From contig NZ_JACNMQ010000010.1 in assembly GCF_020622265.1 (NCBI RefSeq), forward strand, positions 1-64,000: a stretch of DNA of 64,000 nt. Reading direction: 5' to 3'. Source of the stretch: Halomonas sp. M20. GTDB lineage: Bacteria > Pseudomonadota > Gammaproteobacteria > Pseudomonadales > Halomonadaceae. Below, in pieces: positions 48,425 to 55,693 of the stretch. A model generated the notes under the pieces. That model searched no databases and was not told where the DNA came from. It saw only the letters and a list, made by a program, of their open reading frames with translations. The stretch's first letter is position 1. The number at the start of each line of letters is the position of its first letter. The translations under genes and the position numbers were made by a program.

Positions 48425-49765
48425 ATGTCCCCTTTGCGTAAGAAGATTGATTCTACCGATACGGCGTGTCATCACTCCCTGAAGACGATCTTGCGGCTAC
48501 TCATACCTAGCCTGCTAGGTATCCTGTTTTTCTTTGTACCGGTGACCCTGGCTGGGCGAACGACGATTTTGCTCGATCACATGGTCAGTGGGGCGAGAGT
48601 CTTGTTGGGAGCGGCGGATGGTTGGTATGCGCTGGTACTGATAGTTGCGGGTGCGGCGTACCCGCTGGTTACGGGTCGCTGGCGACGCAGTGTTACCGAA
48701 CGCATCTTCACCGTGCTCAAGCTGCTTGGCGTCATTGCGGGGCTGATGGCATTGAGTGGCTGGGGGCCGGCGCTGCTGCATACTCCGGATATGCTACCGT
48801 TCCTGTTCGATAAGCTGGTGATCCCGGTCGGCTTGATCGTGCCGATTGGCGCAATCTTTCTGGCGTTGCTGATCAGCTACGGCTTGTTGGAGTTGATCGG
48901 TATTCTGGTGCAGCCGATCATGCGGCCCGTTTGGCGTACACCGGGGAAGTCGGCGATCGATGCCGTGGCATCCTTCGTTGGCAGCTATTCGATCGGGCTG
49001 CTGATCACCAACCGTGTCTATCAGGCGGGGCAATATTCGACGCGGGAAGCGGCAATCATCGCCACGGGCTTCTCCACGGTATCGGCAACATTCATGGTCA
49101 TCGTGGCTAAGACTCTGGATCTGATGTCGGTCTGGAATCTGTATTTCTGGTTGACCCTGCTGATTACGTTTACCGTTACGGCCATCACCGTACGTTTGCC
49201 GCCGCTGAGCAAGATGGATAATGAAAAGAGCATCGATGAGCCCATGGTGCCACGCGGACAGCGTATGGTGACTGCCTGGCGAACCGGGCTCGATGCGGCG
49301 CAACAAGCTCCGAGCCTGGGCCGCAGCGTGGCGCTGAATTTCAAGGAAGGCTTGATAATGGCGATCAGTATCCTGCCATCAATCATGTCGGTGGGATTGA
49401 TTGGCTTGTTGCTCGCCAAATACACACCGCTGTTCGAGTGGCTGGGGCTGGTATTTTATCCGATCACAGCACTGTGGGGGCTGGATGAGGCGATGGCGTT
49501 GGCTCAGGCCAGTGCAGCTGGGCTTGCCGAGATGTTCCTGCCGGCACTGCTAATGACCGAGGCAGACTTTGTCACACGCTTTGCCACGGCAGTCGTCTCG
49601 GTATCTTCGGTGCTGTTCTTTTCCGCATCGATCCCTTGCATCCTGTCGACCACGATCCCGCTCTCGGTGGGACGCATCGTGGTGGTCTGGTTCCTGCGCA
49701 TGGCATTGAGCCTGTTTCTCGCCGTGCCGGCTGGTTACCTGGCCCAGGCGCTTATCGGTAGCTGA
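48425..49765 (+). CDS. YjiH family membrane protein, probable hut-linked transporter
   Basis: 446 residues with about nine or ten hydrophobic helices and the nucleoside-recognition/Gate-like domains of YjiH proteins: LIPSLLGILFFFVPVTLAGR, PVGLIVPIGAIFLALLISYG, AVASFVGSYSIGLLITNRVY and AIIATGFSTVSATFMVIVAK. Transport activity of the family is unproven. A HutC box in its promoter and location between hutI and hutC indicate regulation by histidine/urocanate and a role in uptake of either (inference). Convergent with hutC (13-bp gap). Confidence 0.82.
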   Translation: MSPLRKKIDSTDTACHHSLKTILRLLIPSLLGILFFFVPVTLAGRTTILLDHMVSGARVLLGAADGWYALVLIVAGAAYPLVTGRWRRSVTERIFTVLKLLGVIAGLMALSGWGPALLHTPDMLPFLFDKLVIPVGLIVPIGAIFLALLISYGLLELIGILVQPIMRPVWRTPGKSAIDAVASFVGSYSIGLLITNRVYQAGQYSTREAAIIATGFSTVSATFMVIVAKTLDLMSVWNLYFWLTLLITFTVTAITVRLPPLSKMDNEKSIDEPMVPRGQRMVTAWRTGLDAAQQAPSLGRSVALNFKEGLIMAISILPSIMSVGLIGLLLAKYTPLFEWLGLVFYPITALWGLDEAMALAQASAAGLAEMFLPALLMTEADFVTRFATAVVSVSSVLFFSASIPCILSTTIPLSVGRIVVVWFLRMALSLFLAVPAGYLAQALIGS

Positions 49766-49778
49766 AAATAAAGAAGTC

Positions 49779-50489
49779 CTATTGCCGATGCACCGACGAG
49801 CGCAACTTGTAGCGGTCGCCGGGATGCAGCAGCCGGGCGTAGCTGATCAGGTGTTCACCAGACCAGGTTCGCCGCGTCATGCTAAGGCAGGGAGTAGCGG
49901 CATCGATGGCCAGCCACGTCGCAGCCTGAGTGTCCGGTAAGACCGACTCGACGATATGTTCGATGTCGGAGATGGGGCAGGCGGCTACCAATATTTCGTT
50001 GGGAGTATGGCGGGTAAAATCGGTATCGAGATAGTCTGGCACCCAGCGGGGATTGACGAAGCGGTTCTCCAGCTGGATCGGCGTGTCGTTCTCGAAGTGA
50101 ATCAACAGGGTATGAAAGACTCGCGTGCCGAGGCGCACGCCTAGTCGAAGCGCGACTTCGTCGTCTGCCTCGATGGCTTCGCTGGTCAACACCTCATTGC
50201 GGTAGTCGTGGCCGCGTCCTCGTACTTCCTCGGCAATATTCGTGACATCCAGCAACGAGGACTCGGCCTTGCGATCGGTGACAAAGGTACCCAGCCCCGG
50301 CTGGCGGACCAGATAACCCTGCTGCACCAGATCACGAATCGCCTTGTTGGCGGTCATGCGGCTGACGCCGAAATCCCGGGCCAGCTGCTCTTCGGGGGGG
50401 ATCTGATGATGGGCTGGATAGTCGCCGCCGTGAATGCGCTCCAGAAGATGCTGCTGAATCTGCAGATAGCGCGGGGGAGAGGTGCCCAT
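49779..50489 (-). CDS. hutC: histidine utilisation repressor HutC (GntR family)
   Basis: 236 residues. GntR winged HTH at the N-terminus (YLQIQQHLLERIHGGDYPAH, FGVSRMTANKAIRDLVQQGY, RQPGLGTFV) and a UTRA effector domain (about 90-236) with LIHFENDTPIQLENRFVNP typical of HutC, which is induced by urocanate. It should bind the two TTGTATATACA boxes. Start is ATG 50489, with a TTG three codons upstream as an alternative nearer the AGGA. No HutC box is seen in its own promoter. Confidence 0.93.
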   Translation of the reverse strand: MGTSPPRYLQIQQHLLERIHGGDYPAHHQIPPEEQLARDFGVSRMTANKAIRDLVQQGYLVRQPGLGTFVTDRKAESSLLDVTNIAEEVRGRGHDYRNEVLTSEAIEADDEVALRLGVRLGTRVFHTLLIHFENDTPIQLENRFVNPRWVPDYLDTDFTRHTPNEILVAACPISDIEHIVESVLPDTQAATWLAIDAATPCLSMTRRTWSGEHLISYARLLHPGDRYKLRSSVHRQ

Positions 50490-50696
50490 GGTTTGCAATG
50501 AATCCTTTCGCCGGGAATAGTGTCACGCCTAGTCTACCTGTCACCGATCGTGCTGGCACCCTGCGCGGCTTTCAGGCAGTTGAGGCATGCTTGAGCAAGA
50601 GGCGACACTGAAGTCAGGCGATGACTGCGTTAAGCTTATTCCGATAGCAAGTTACCATTTTCTCACGTTTCACTCCTTGGCCGAGAGTACGACTAT

Positions 50697-50790
50697 ATGC
50701 GCGAGTTGTTGATGCTCTGTTTCGCCTACGCGATCAGCTTGTTCATGTGGTTGGCGGTACTGAGCACGGTGCGAATGGTAGGGCCGCTTC
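50697..50790 (+). pseudogene. MFS transporter remnant (5' fragment with internal deletion)
   Basis: The sequence encodes MRELLMLCFAYAISLF, nearly identical to the first 16 residues of the intact MFS protein at 55694, then jumps in frame to MWLAV, which is residues 74-78 of that protein, so 57 codons are deleted between two short CTGTTC-like stretches. Similarity ends soon after. The open frame continues to 50981 but no MFS features remain. Confidence 0.75.
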
Positions 50791-51154
50791 TCCAAACCTC
50801 TAGCACTGGCCAAGACGGTTTTCCGGTTCGGCCGGCGGGAACCTTGCACTACGCGGCTGACGTGGGCCATGGACTGACCGAGAATGAGGTCGTGCGCTTA
50901 TTTGTCGCCACCGTTGCCAGTGGTGAGCGTGGCCGTCTTCGCATTGCCGCCGCCCCCCAGGAGGTCGCCGAGGTGCGCTGAGTGCGGATCGCGGCTCTGC
51001 GTCGCGCCGTGGCCCTCGATCCCGAGGCCTACGGCCCGTGCTGCGTCTGTATCTTGAGCGGGCAGCAGAACCGGACTCGACCAGCTCCAGGCGCAGACGG
51101 GGTCTTGCGGGCGTTCGATGGGGGAGTGAAGGCATCCAGACACTCGGAGTGTGC
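50791..51154. other. degenerate intergenic DNA, no supported gene
   Basis: High-GC sequence in which several overlapping frames stay open on both strands. None has a family resemblance, a good RBS with a start, or a balanced composition. A minus-strand frame ends in a glycine/threonine-rich stretch (GDLLGGGGNAKTATLTTG) that could be the decayed tail of a secreted protein, but this is too short to call. Confidence 0.4.
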
Positions 51155-51181
51155 GCCCGGGCTCCGGGGAGAGGCCCGGGC
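51155..51181 (-). terminator. GC-rich hairpin after the small secreted-protein gene
   Basis: GCCCGGGC-N11-GCCCGGGC forms a very strong stem 5 bp after the stop of the 128-aa gene. No T run follows, so it is a candidate factor-assisted terminator or 3' stabiliser of the CsgG-like operon. Confidence 0.55.
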
Positions 51182-51185
51182 AGGA

Positions 51186-51572
51186 TCATTCCGCCAAAGA
51201 GTTTGCCAGTGTATTGAAGAATTCCGAATCGGCGTTGGCCGTCCCCCCATCGGAGGTTTGACTGGAATCGGTGACCATGGTGGCTTCGGCATCGTCGCCG
51301 AGGGTCATCTCGACCTGTTGCCAGTTGGTTGCCGAAATCGTGGTGTTGCTGTAAACGGTCGTCTCGCCACCCGACCCACTGTGCGAGGCGGTCTTCTTGC
51401 CCTCGTAGAGAATCAGGGCCGCCTGGCCGCTGCGTGCCGGGAAATCATAGGGTTGCGGTCCGATCAGCGACTGGCCATGTGCTGCGGCAGCGGCGAGAAG
51501 CATTCCGCCCGCCAGTGGCGCTAGCATCACGCTGGCGATGGGGTGTCGCCTGTGTTTCTTGAGCCGAGTCAC
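51186..51572 (-). CDS. small secreted protein of the CsgG-like operon (HfaA/curli-subunit-like position)
   Basis: 128 residues. A basic N-terminus and hydrophobic stretch (SVMLAPLAGGMLLAAAAAHG) form a Sec signal, cleaved near HGQS. The mature part is Ser/Thr/Asn/Gln-rich with alternating polar and hydrophobic residues (TTVYSNTTISATNWQQVEM, VTDSSQTSDGGTANADS), as in fibre or amyloid subunits, but no known family is certain. GTG 51572 has GAGGAGG at 6 nt; a longer frame to 51644 would overlap the preceding gene. Third gene after the CsgG-like gene, behind a GC hairpin. Confidence 0.65.
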   Translation of the reverse strand: MTRLKKHRRHPIASVMLAPLAGGMLLAAAAAHGQSLIGPQPYDFPARSGQAALILYEGKKTASHSGSGGETTVYSNTTISATNWQQVEMTLGDDAEATMVTDSSQTSDGGTANADSEFFNTLANSLAE

Positions 51573-51589
51573 GTGTTGCCTCCTCGGTT

Positions 51590-51608
51590 CGGGGGGCGGG
51601 GCCCCCCG
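51590..51608 (-). promoter_or_regulatory. intercistronic GC hairpin before the 128-aa secreted-protein gene
   Basis: CGGGGGGC-GGG-GCCCCCCG lies in the 61-bp gap between the two secreted-protein genes, 18 nt before the GTG start and next to its RBS. It could set the ratio of the two products by attenuation or RNA processing. Confidence 0.5.
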
Positions 51609-51633
51609 ATTCCTTGACAGTATATAGAGTAGG

Positions 51634-52365
51634 TTAGTTGACACCGTTCAGCTTGACGCTGACATTGTTGCCCACGGCGGTGGCAGCGGAGCTGATTTCC
51701 GGTCCCTCGAAGCCCTTGGGCGTCACGTCATGCAGGTCGACATCGTGGACCATCGAGTTGGCGGAAACGTAGCCCCGGCCATCCTGAACGACATTCGCCA
51801 GCAGGATGGAGTCGTCGCCGCTCTTGGTCTTCAGTTCCAGCGACAGGTTGTTGCCGACGGCGGTCGCCGCGCTATCCACGGTCATGTTGTTGATGTGGGC
51901 GACATGGGAGATGGCCTCGATACTGCCCGAGCCGTCCCAGTCCTGGAACGAGTCGAGGTTGGTCTGAACATCTGTCTCGATACTCGCGTTGTTGGCTACG
52001 GCGGTTGCCGTGCTCTCGATTTCACCCAAGGCGCCTAGTCCAGTGCCGGAGTAGGTGACGTCGATATCCAGCGAGGTCGGAAACAGGCTCCCGGTCACAT
52101 GGATGTTCTTCTCGCTGGCGTTGTTGATGTCCGTGACCTTGCTCACGGCTTTGAGGCTACCGTCGAACTCTTGGTCGACTTCCACCAGGGCCAGCCCATT
52201 AGGGTCATCGAGGTCGACGTCGATATCGATGTCCTGCTCGATATTGGTGTCGACATCGAGTTCCCAATCCCAGTCGGATCGATCGAAGGCCTGAGCCTGA
52301 GAGATGCTCAGCATCACTGCGCTTGCGGCACTCACTGCGAGAGCTAGCTTATTGATTTTTTTCAT
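51634..52365 (-). CDS. secreted repeat protein of the CsgG-like operon (putative fibre/adhesin)
   Basis: 243 residues with a Sec signal peptide (cleaved near ISQAQA-FDRS, residue 26). A strongly acidic segment (VDTNIEQDIDIDVDLDDP, 38-55) is followed by two alternating repeat motifs: S-(L/I)-x-A-(V/I)-S-x-V-x-x-I-N-N at about 70, 148 and (weaker) 199, and S-x-A-T-A-V-(G/A)-N-N-x-S at about 117, 164 and 225. Asn/Ala/Val-rich beta-strand repeats suggest a beta-helix or functional amyloid. Gene position resembles that of HfaD in Caulobacter holdfast-anchor loci, but homology is not certain. RBS AAGAGGAA. Confidence 0.72.
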   Translation of the reverse strand: MKKINKLALAVSAASAVMLSISQAQAFDRSDWDWELDVDTNIEQDIDIDVDLDDPNGLALVEVDQEFDGSLKAVSKVTDINNASEKNIHVTGSLFPTSLDIDVTYSGTGLGALGEIESTATAVANNASIETDVQTNLDSFQDWDGSGSIEAISHVAHINNMTVDSAATAVGNNLSLELKTKSGDDSILLANVVQDGRGYVSANSMVHDVDLHDVTPKGFEGPEISSAATAVGNNVSVKLNGVN

Positions 52366-53197
52366 TGTTGCGTTCCTCTTGTTTTACGGCTAGGTAATGC
52401 CCGGCTTGCGGCTGACAGGCTGCCCTGTCGGGGACCGGTAGGCCCAGGCCTTCGGTCAGGATCTGGTATGCACCCATTTCCACGACCGATCGAACACCGA
52501 GCTGCAGGGGCTCATTCCTCACAGCGCCGGAGTCGAATTCGATGAGTTGGTTGCCGAAGAAGCGGAATACCCCTGCCTCCACCTCGTACCCGACGATCTG
52601 CTTTTGCAGGGTGGAGACATACAGCGTCCGGAAACTGCGCACATCCACCAGGCGCAGGTCGAGTCCGACATTGATCACGGCAGTGCGCACGCTGGCACCG
52701 ATGCCGCTGACATAAAGTCGTGTGCCGCCACTGGCAATGTTGTAATTGAGCTCGGTCAGCGCACCCAGGATCGTGAAATTGGCCGGTAGCACGGCGATCG
52801 GCACCGGGGCATAGGCCATAGCCTTGCGTTCTACCAGTTGTTGCTCCGCCAAGGGGACCCTCACATCGAGCCGCTCGGTCAACTCGACCTTTCCTGACTT
52901 GAACAAGGCGCTGATCAGCATCTCCGAGACACCTTGTGTCAGGGCAGTACTCTCGGTCAGCGTTGAGTACGTCCGCTGGCCGGTCTTGTCTGCGATCTGA
53001 CCCACGGCAATGACAGGAAGGCGGTTGGCGCCCTTGATGTCATCAAGAGCAGCCAGGCATTCCGAGTAGGGCGTATTGTTGGACGTCACGGGTGGGCCAG
53101 TCACTGGCATGACGGTATTGAAGTCGGGTTCGACGGTGGCGCACCCGCTCATCATCCCGGCGAGGCACCAGGCAAGGCAATGGCTGAGTTTGATCAT
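52349..53197 (-). CDS. CsgG/HfaB family outer-membrane secretion lipoprotein
   Basis: 282 residues. Lipoprotein signal with lipobox MSGC (Cys19). The CsgG pattern includes LPVIAVGQIADKTGQRTYS, ALTQGVSEMLISALFKSGKV, ELTERLDVRVPLAEQQL, ILGALTELNYNIASGGTRLY and VGLDLRLVDVRSFRTLYVST. CsgG-family proteins form an outer-membrane pore exporting unfolded fibre subunits; HfaB is the holdfast-anchor member. It overlaps the next gene by 17 bp and heads the sigma-54-controlled operon. Confidence 0.87.
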   Translation of the reverse strand: MIKLSHCLAWCLAGMMSGCATVEPDFNTVMPVTGPPVTSNNTPYSECLAALDDIKGANRLPVIAVGQIADKTGQRTYSTLTESTALTQGVSEMLISALFKSGKVELTERLDVRVPLAEQQLVERKAMAYAPVPIAVLPANFTILGALTELNYNIASGGTRLYVSGIGASVRTAVINVGLDLRLVDVRSFRTLYVSTLQKQIVGYEVEAGVFRFFGNQLIEFDSGAVRNEPLQLGVRSVVEMGAYQILTEGLGLPVPDRAACQPQAGHYLAVKQEERNNEKNQ

Positions 53198-53776
53198 TAG
53201 TTTTTATTCTCGTGTTAATTTTCTTTGTTCCCCTGCCAAATAATAAGCACAGTTCGTGCCAGCTTTTGTTTTTTTTAAAAAGCAATGTGTTGCCTTGTTT
53301 CCGATAGGTATTCACGGTTTCTCTTTTTGCAAAAAACAAAGCAATTCGAAAATACTGAGTAACGTGTTTTTATGAAGGTGGTTTTTTTTGTTGGTGAGAG
53401 GCGTATAAGAGACTCTTCCTCAAGTAATAGAGCTTTGGTCGTGTTGGCATTAAGTAATTGGTCAAATAAGAGTCAAGCTAACAATCGAACTTCTTGAAAA
53501 AATGGTTAGGAAGGTTTTGTTGAGTGTGGGGGTTTAAGTTTTTTTGCGGAGATGTTGAGTTGGCAGAGGTGGATAAGCTGATTGAGTATATTAAAAAAGC
53601 TTTACTAATAAGAGGCTTGTATTTGATTGATTGTTATTTTATTAATTGATTATGTTTTGTGTATTTTTTGTATATTTTCACTCTGTTGTTGAAAATTGGA
53701 AACGGTAGACCTACTATTCGTAAAGTCTTTTTTTCTTTTTCTGCATGGTTTTCTCGATTAGCCAAGAGCTTTTTAT
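53198..53776. other. AT-rich divergent control region between the CsgG-like operon and the sigma-54 activator gene
   Basis: 579 bp with many T and A runs, clearly lower in GC than the flanking genes. It contains the sigma-54 promoter at 53247-53261. Upstream activator sites are expected here but no clear inverted repeat pair stands out. No gene is supported within it. Low GC suggests acquisition or H-NS-type silencing (inference). Confidence 0.6.
53247..53261 (-). promoter_or_regulatory. sigma-54 (-24/-12) promoter of the CsgG-like operon
   Basis: Read on the minus strand the site is TGGCACG-AACT-GTGCT, against the consensus TGGCACG-N4-TTGCW: the -24 element is perfect and the -12 element has one change with the GC kept. 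The spacing is right. It lies 50 bp before the CsgG-like start, giving a leader of about 35-40 nt. Confidence 0.8.
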
Positions 53777-54931
53777 ATGAAACCATTAATCACAAAAACA
53801 AACGGTTACACCAGTGAGAACGCAGGGGATATACCACGGGATTCAGTAGGTAAGGCAAGCGGCGCGTTCAGAAATTCCGTAGATGTTTTTCGGCTAGCGA
53901 GTGGAAGAGGAAGTCGCCTTGATCCTGTGCCGGGAAGCGACTCCATGCCTTATGGATGTCAGACAGCCACTGGGAAGCCGCTCGGAAAATTCATTGGCAC
54001 ATCGACGTCGATGCAGGCGATTTATCAAGCATTGCGCCTGGTCGCTCGGTCGGAGGCTCCTGTATTCGTCACCGGAGAAAGTGGAACGGGGAAGGAGCTT
54101 TGTGCCGAAGTGCTCCATCTATACAGTGCACGTTGGCAGGGTCCATTCATCGCAGTTAATTGTGCGGCAATACCAGCCGACTTGCTGGAATCACAACTTT
54201 TTGGTCACCTGAAAGGTGCGTTTACCGGGGCGGTTCGCAATCAAGTGGGCTATGCAGCTGCTGCTGATGGCGGGACGCTTTTCCTGGATGAAGTGGCTGA
54301 GCTTAGCCTGGAAATGCAGGGGAAACTGCTGCGATTTCTCCAGACTGGGCACGTGGTTCCCGTGGGAGCGACCACGTCGCGTGCCGTCAATTGTCGCATC
54401 GTCTGTGCGACCAATGCCGACCCCGCCGAGCGGGTCAGGCAGAGACGTTTTAGAGAAGATCTGTATTACCGCCTCCATGTCGTTCCGGTCATGCTACCGC
54501 CTTTGCGTGAGCGTGGCGGGGACATCATCGAGGTTGCCAGTGCGCTGCTGGAGCGCTATACAGCGGCTGAAAAGCGAGCATTCCAGCGTCTGAGCCAGGG
54601 TGCCGAACAGGCATTACTACGCTATTCATGGCCTGGCAATGTGCGCGAGTTGGAGAATGTGATTCGACGCGCCGTGGTGATGCACGACGGCGTCGTATTG
54701 ACTGAGTCGATGCTCAACTTGCCTGTGACGCCCCTGGGCGGTATGTCGGAAGATAAGCCGGCGATCAGAGGCGCTTCCTCTGTCTTGCGTCCACTATGGA
54801 TGGTGGAGCGCGATGCCATCGAACAGGCGATCGTCGAGTGCGGAGGCAATGTTCCCCGTGCCGCGGCCATCCTCGAAGTAGCGGCCTCCACATTGTATCG
54901 CAAGCGGCTGGCCTGGAAAGGTGCCTCGTAA
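53777..54931 (+). CDS. sigma-54-dependent transcriptional activator without receiver domain
   Basis: 384-residue bacterial enhancer-binding protein. A short N-terminus (1-70) has no response-regulator, PAS, GAF or ACT pattern. The AAA+ domain has Walker A GESGTGKE (100-107), the sigma-54-contacting GAFTGA loop (147-152), Walker B GGTLFLDE (164-171) and WPGNVRELENV. The C-terminal Fis-type HTH is IVECGGNVPRAAAILEVAAS (about 350-369). The tail VERDAIEQAIVECGGN is reminiscent of LuxO/VpsR-type activators. With no input domain, activity may be set by expression level or a partner. Divergent from the CsgG-like operon it most likely activates. Confidence 0.88.
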   Translation: MKPLITKTNGYTSENAGDIPRDSVGKASGAFRNSVDVFRLASGRGSRLDPVPGSDSMPYGCQTATGKPLGKFIGTSTSMQAIYQALRLVARSEAPVFVTGESGTGKELCAEVLHLYSARWQGPFIAVNCAAIPADLLESQLFGHLKGAFTGAVRNQVGYAAAADGGTLFLDEVAELSLEMQGKLLRFLQTGHVVPVGATTSRAVNCRIVCATNADPAERVRQRRFREDLYYRLHVVPVMLPPLRERGGDIIEVASALLERYTAAEKRAFQRLSQGAEQALLRYSWPGNVRELENVIRRAVVMHDGVVLTESMLNLPVTPLGGMSEDKPAIRGASSVLRPLWMVERDAIEQAIVECGGNVPRAAAILEVAASTLYRKRLAWKGAS

Positions 54932-55024
54932 ATCTCGAGGCAGGACTTGGGCGTGCCCGTCATGGCGCTGCCTGCAACACGCTCAGGAGATCGTGCCGAC
55001 CGGGCGTTCTTCTAGGGTGGTGAT

Positions 55025-55188
55025 TCAGGCTCTCAGAGCATCGCTGCGTGCACCCAGTACCGGGTCGGCAAGCGCATGAAACTTGGCGACAATTTTGTCA
55101 TCGCTCAGGGGGGTGGTCGGGTTGCCGCGAGCCTCGCAGGGTTGGCTTTCCAGCACGCGGCCGTCGCTGAGGTGAACGCGAGCCTCCG
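55025..55188 (-). pseudogene. MmgE/PrpD family 3' fragment
   Basis: Translation gives RVHLSDGRVLESQPCEARGN, then PLSDDKIVAKFHALADPVLG and a stop at 55025-55027, matching the extreme C-terminus of MmgE/PrpD (2-methylcitrate dehydratase-like) proteins. Only about 53 codons survive and they are joined directly to a hutC-like fragment, so this is the scar of a deletion or rearrangement. Confidence 0.75.
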
Positions 55189-55455
55189 CACCTCCTCGTC
55201 GATATTGGTGACATCAAGCAACGAGGACTCGGCCTGGTGATCGGTGACAAAGGTACCCAGCCCCGGCTGGTGGACCAGATAACCCTGCTGTACCAGCTCA
55301 CGAATCGCCTGGTTGTCGATCATGCGGCTGACGCCGAAATTTCGTGCCAGCAGTTCCTCGGGCGGGATTTGATAGTGCATCGGATAGTCGTCGCTAGTTA
55401 TCCTTTCCAGTAGGTGCTGCTGAATCTGCAGGTAGAGCGAGAAAGTGCTGCCCAT
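55186..55455 (-). pseudogene. hutC-like remnant (DNA-binding domain only)
   Basis: About 90 codons similar to HutC residues 1-90 (YLQIQQHLLERITSDDYPMH, FGVSRMIDNQAIRELVQQGY, HQPGLGTFVTD), including the run EIE-free end DVTNIDEEVR where similarity stops. The UTRA effector domain is missing. The recognition helix differs from intact HutC (MIDNQ against MTANK), so a truncated DNA-binding product, if made, may bind differently. The frame continues to 55105 through unrelated sequence. It is a diverged second copy of 50233-50489. Confidence 0.8.
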
Positions 55456-55693
55456 GATCTGCGATGAGTCCCTTAGCCAGGTAGAGTGTCGCTTAGTCTA
55501 CCCGTTGCCGGGCCTGCCAGCATCCTACGCGATGGTCAGACGAGTAAAACGACTGCGTGGATCATGACTGCATAGCAATGAGTCGGGCCTGAAACAGGAT
55601 GGCAACTGCGTTAAGCTCGTTCAGAAAGTAAGCTGCTCCCCTATACATGGAGGTATACATGAGGGTTCAATTTCTGCCGATGGATAGGCCTGC

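Noticed and set aside
50982-51524. 180-codon plus-strand frame at the island edge
   Set aside because: It crosses the GC hairpin and lies antisense to the 128-aa secreted-protein gene, which has a signal peptide and a strong RBS.
51155-54931. Canonical curli (csg) operon
   Set aside because: Only a CsgG-family protein is present; CsgE, CsgF, CsgD, CsgB and Gln/Asn curli repeats are not seen.
50697-55693. Transposon or prophage carrying the island
   Set aside because: No transposase, integrase, terminal inverted repeats or tRNA attachment site was found; the borders are duplicated chromosomal gene parts.
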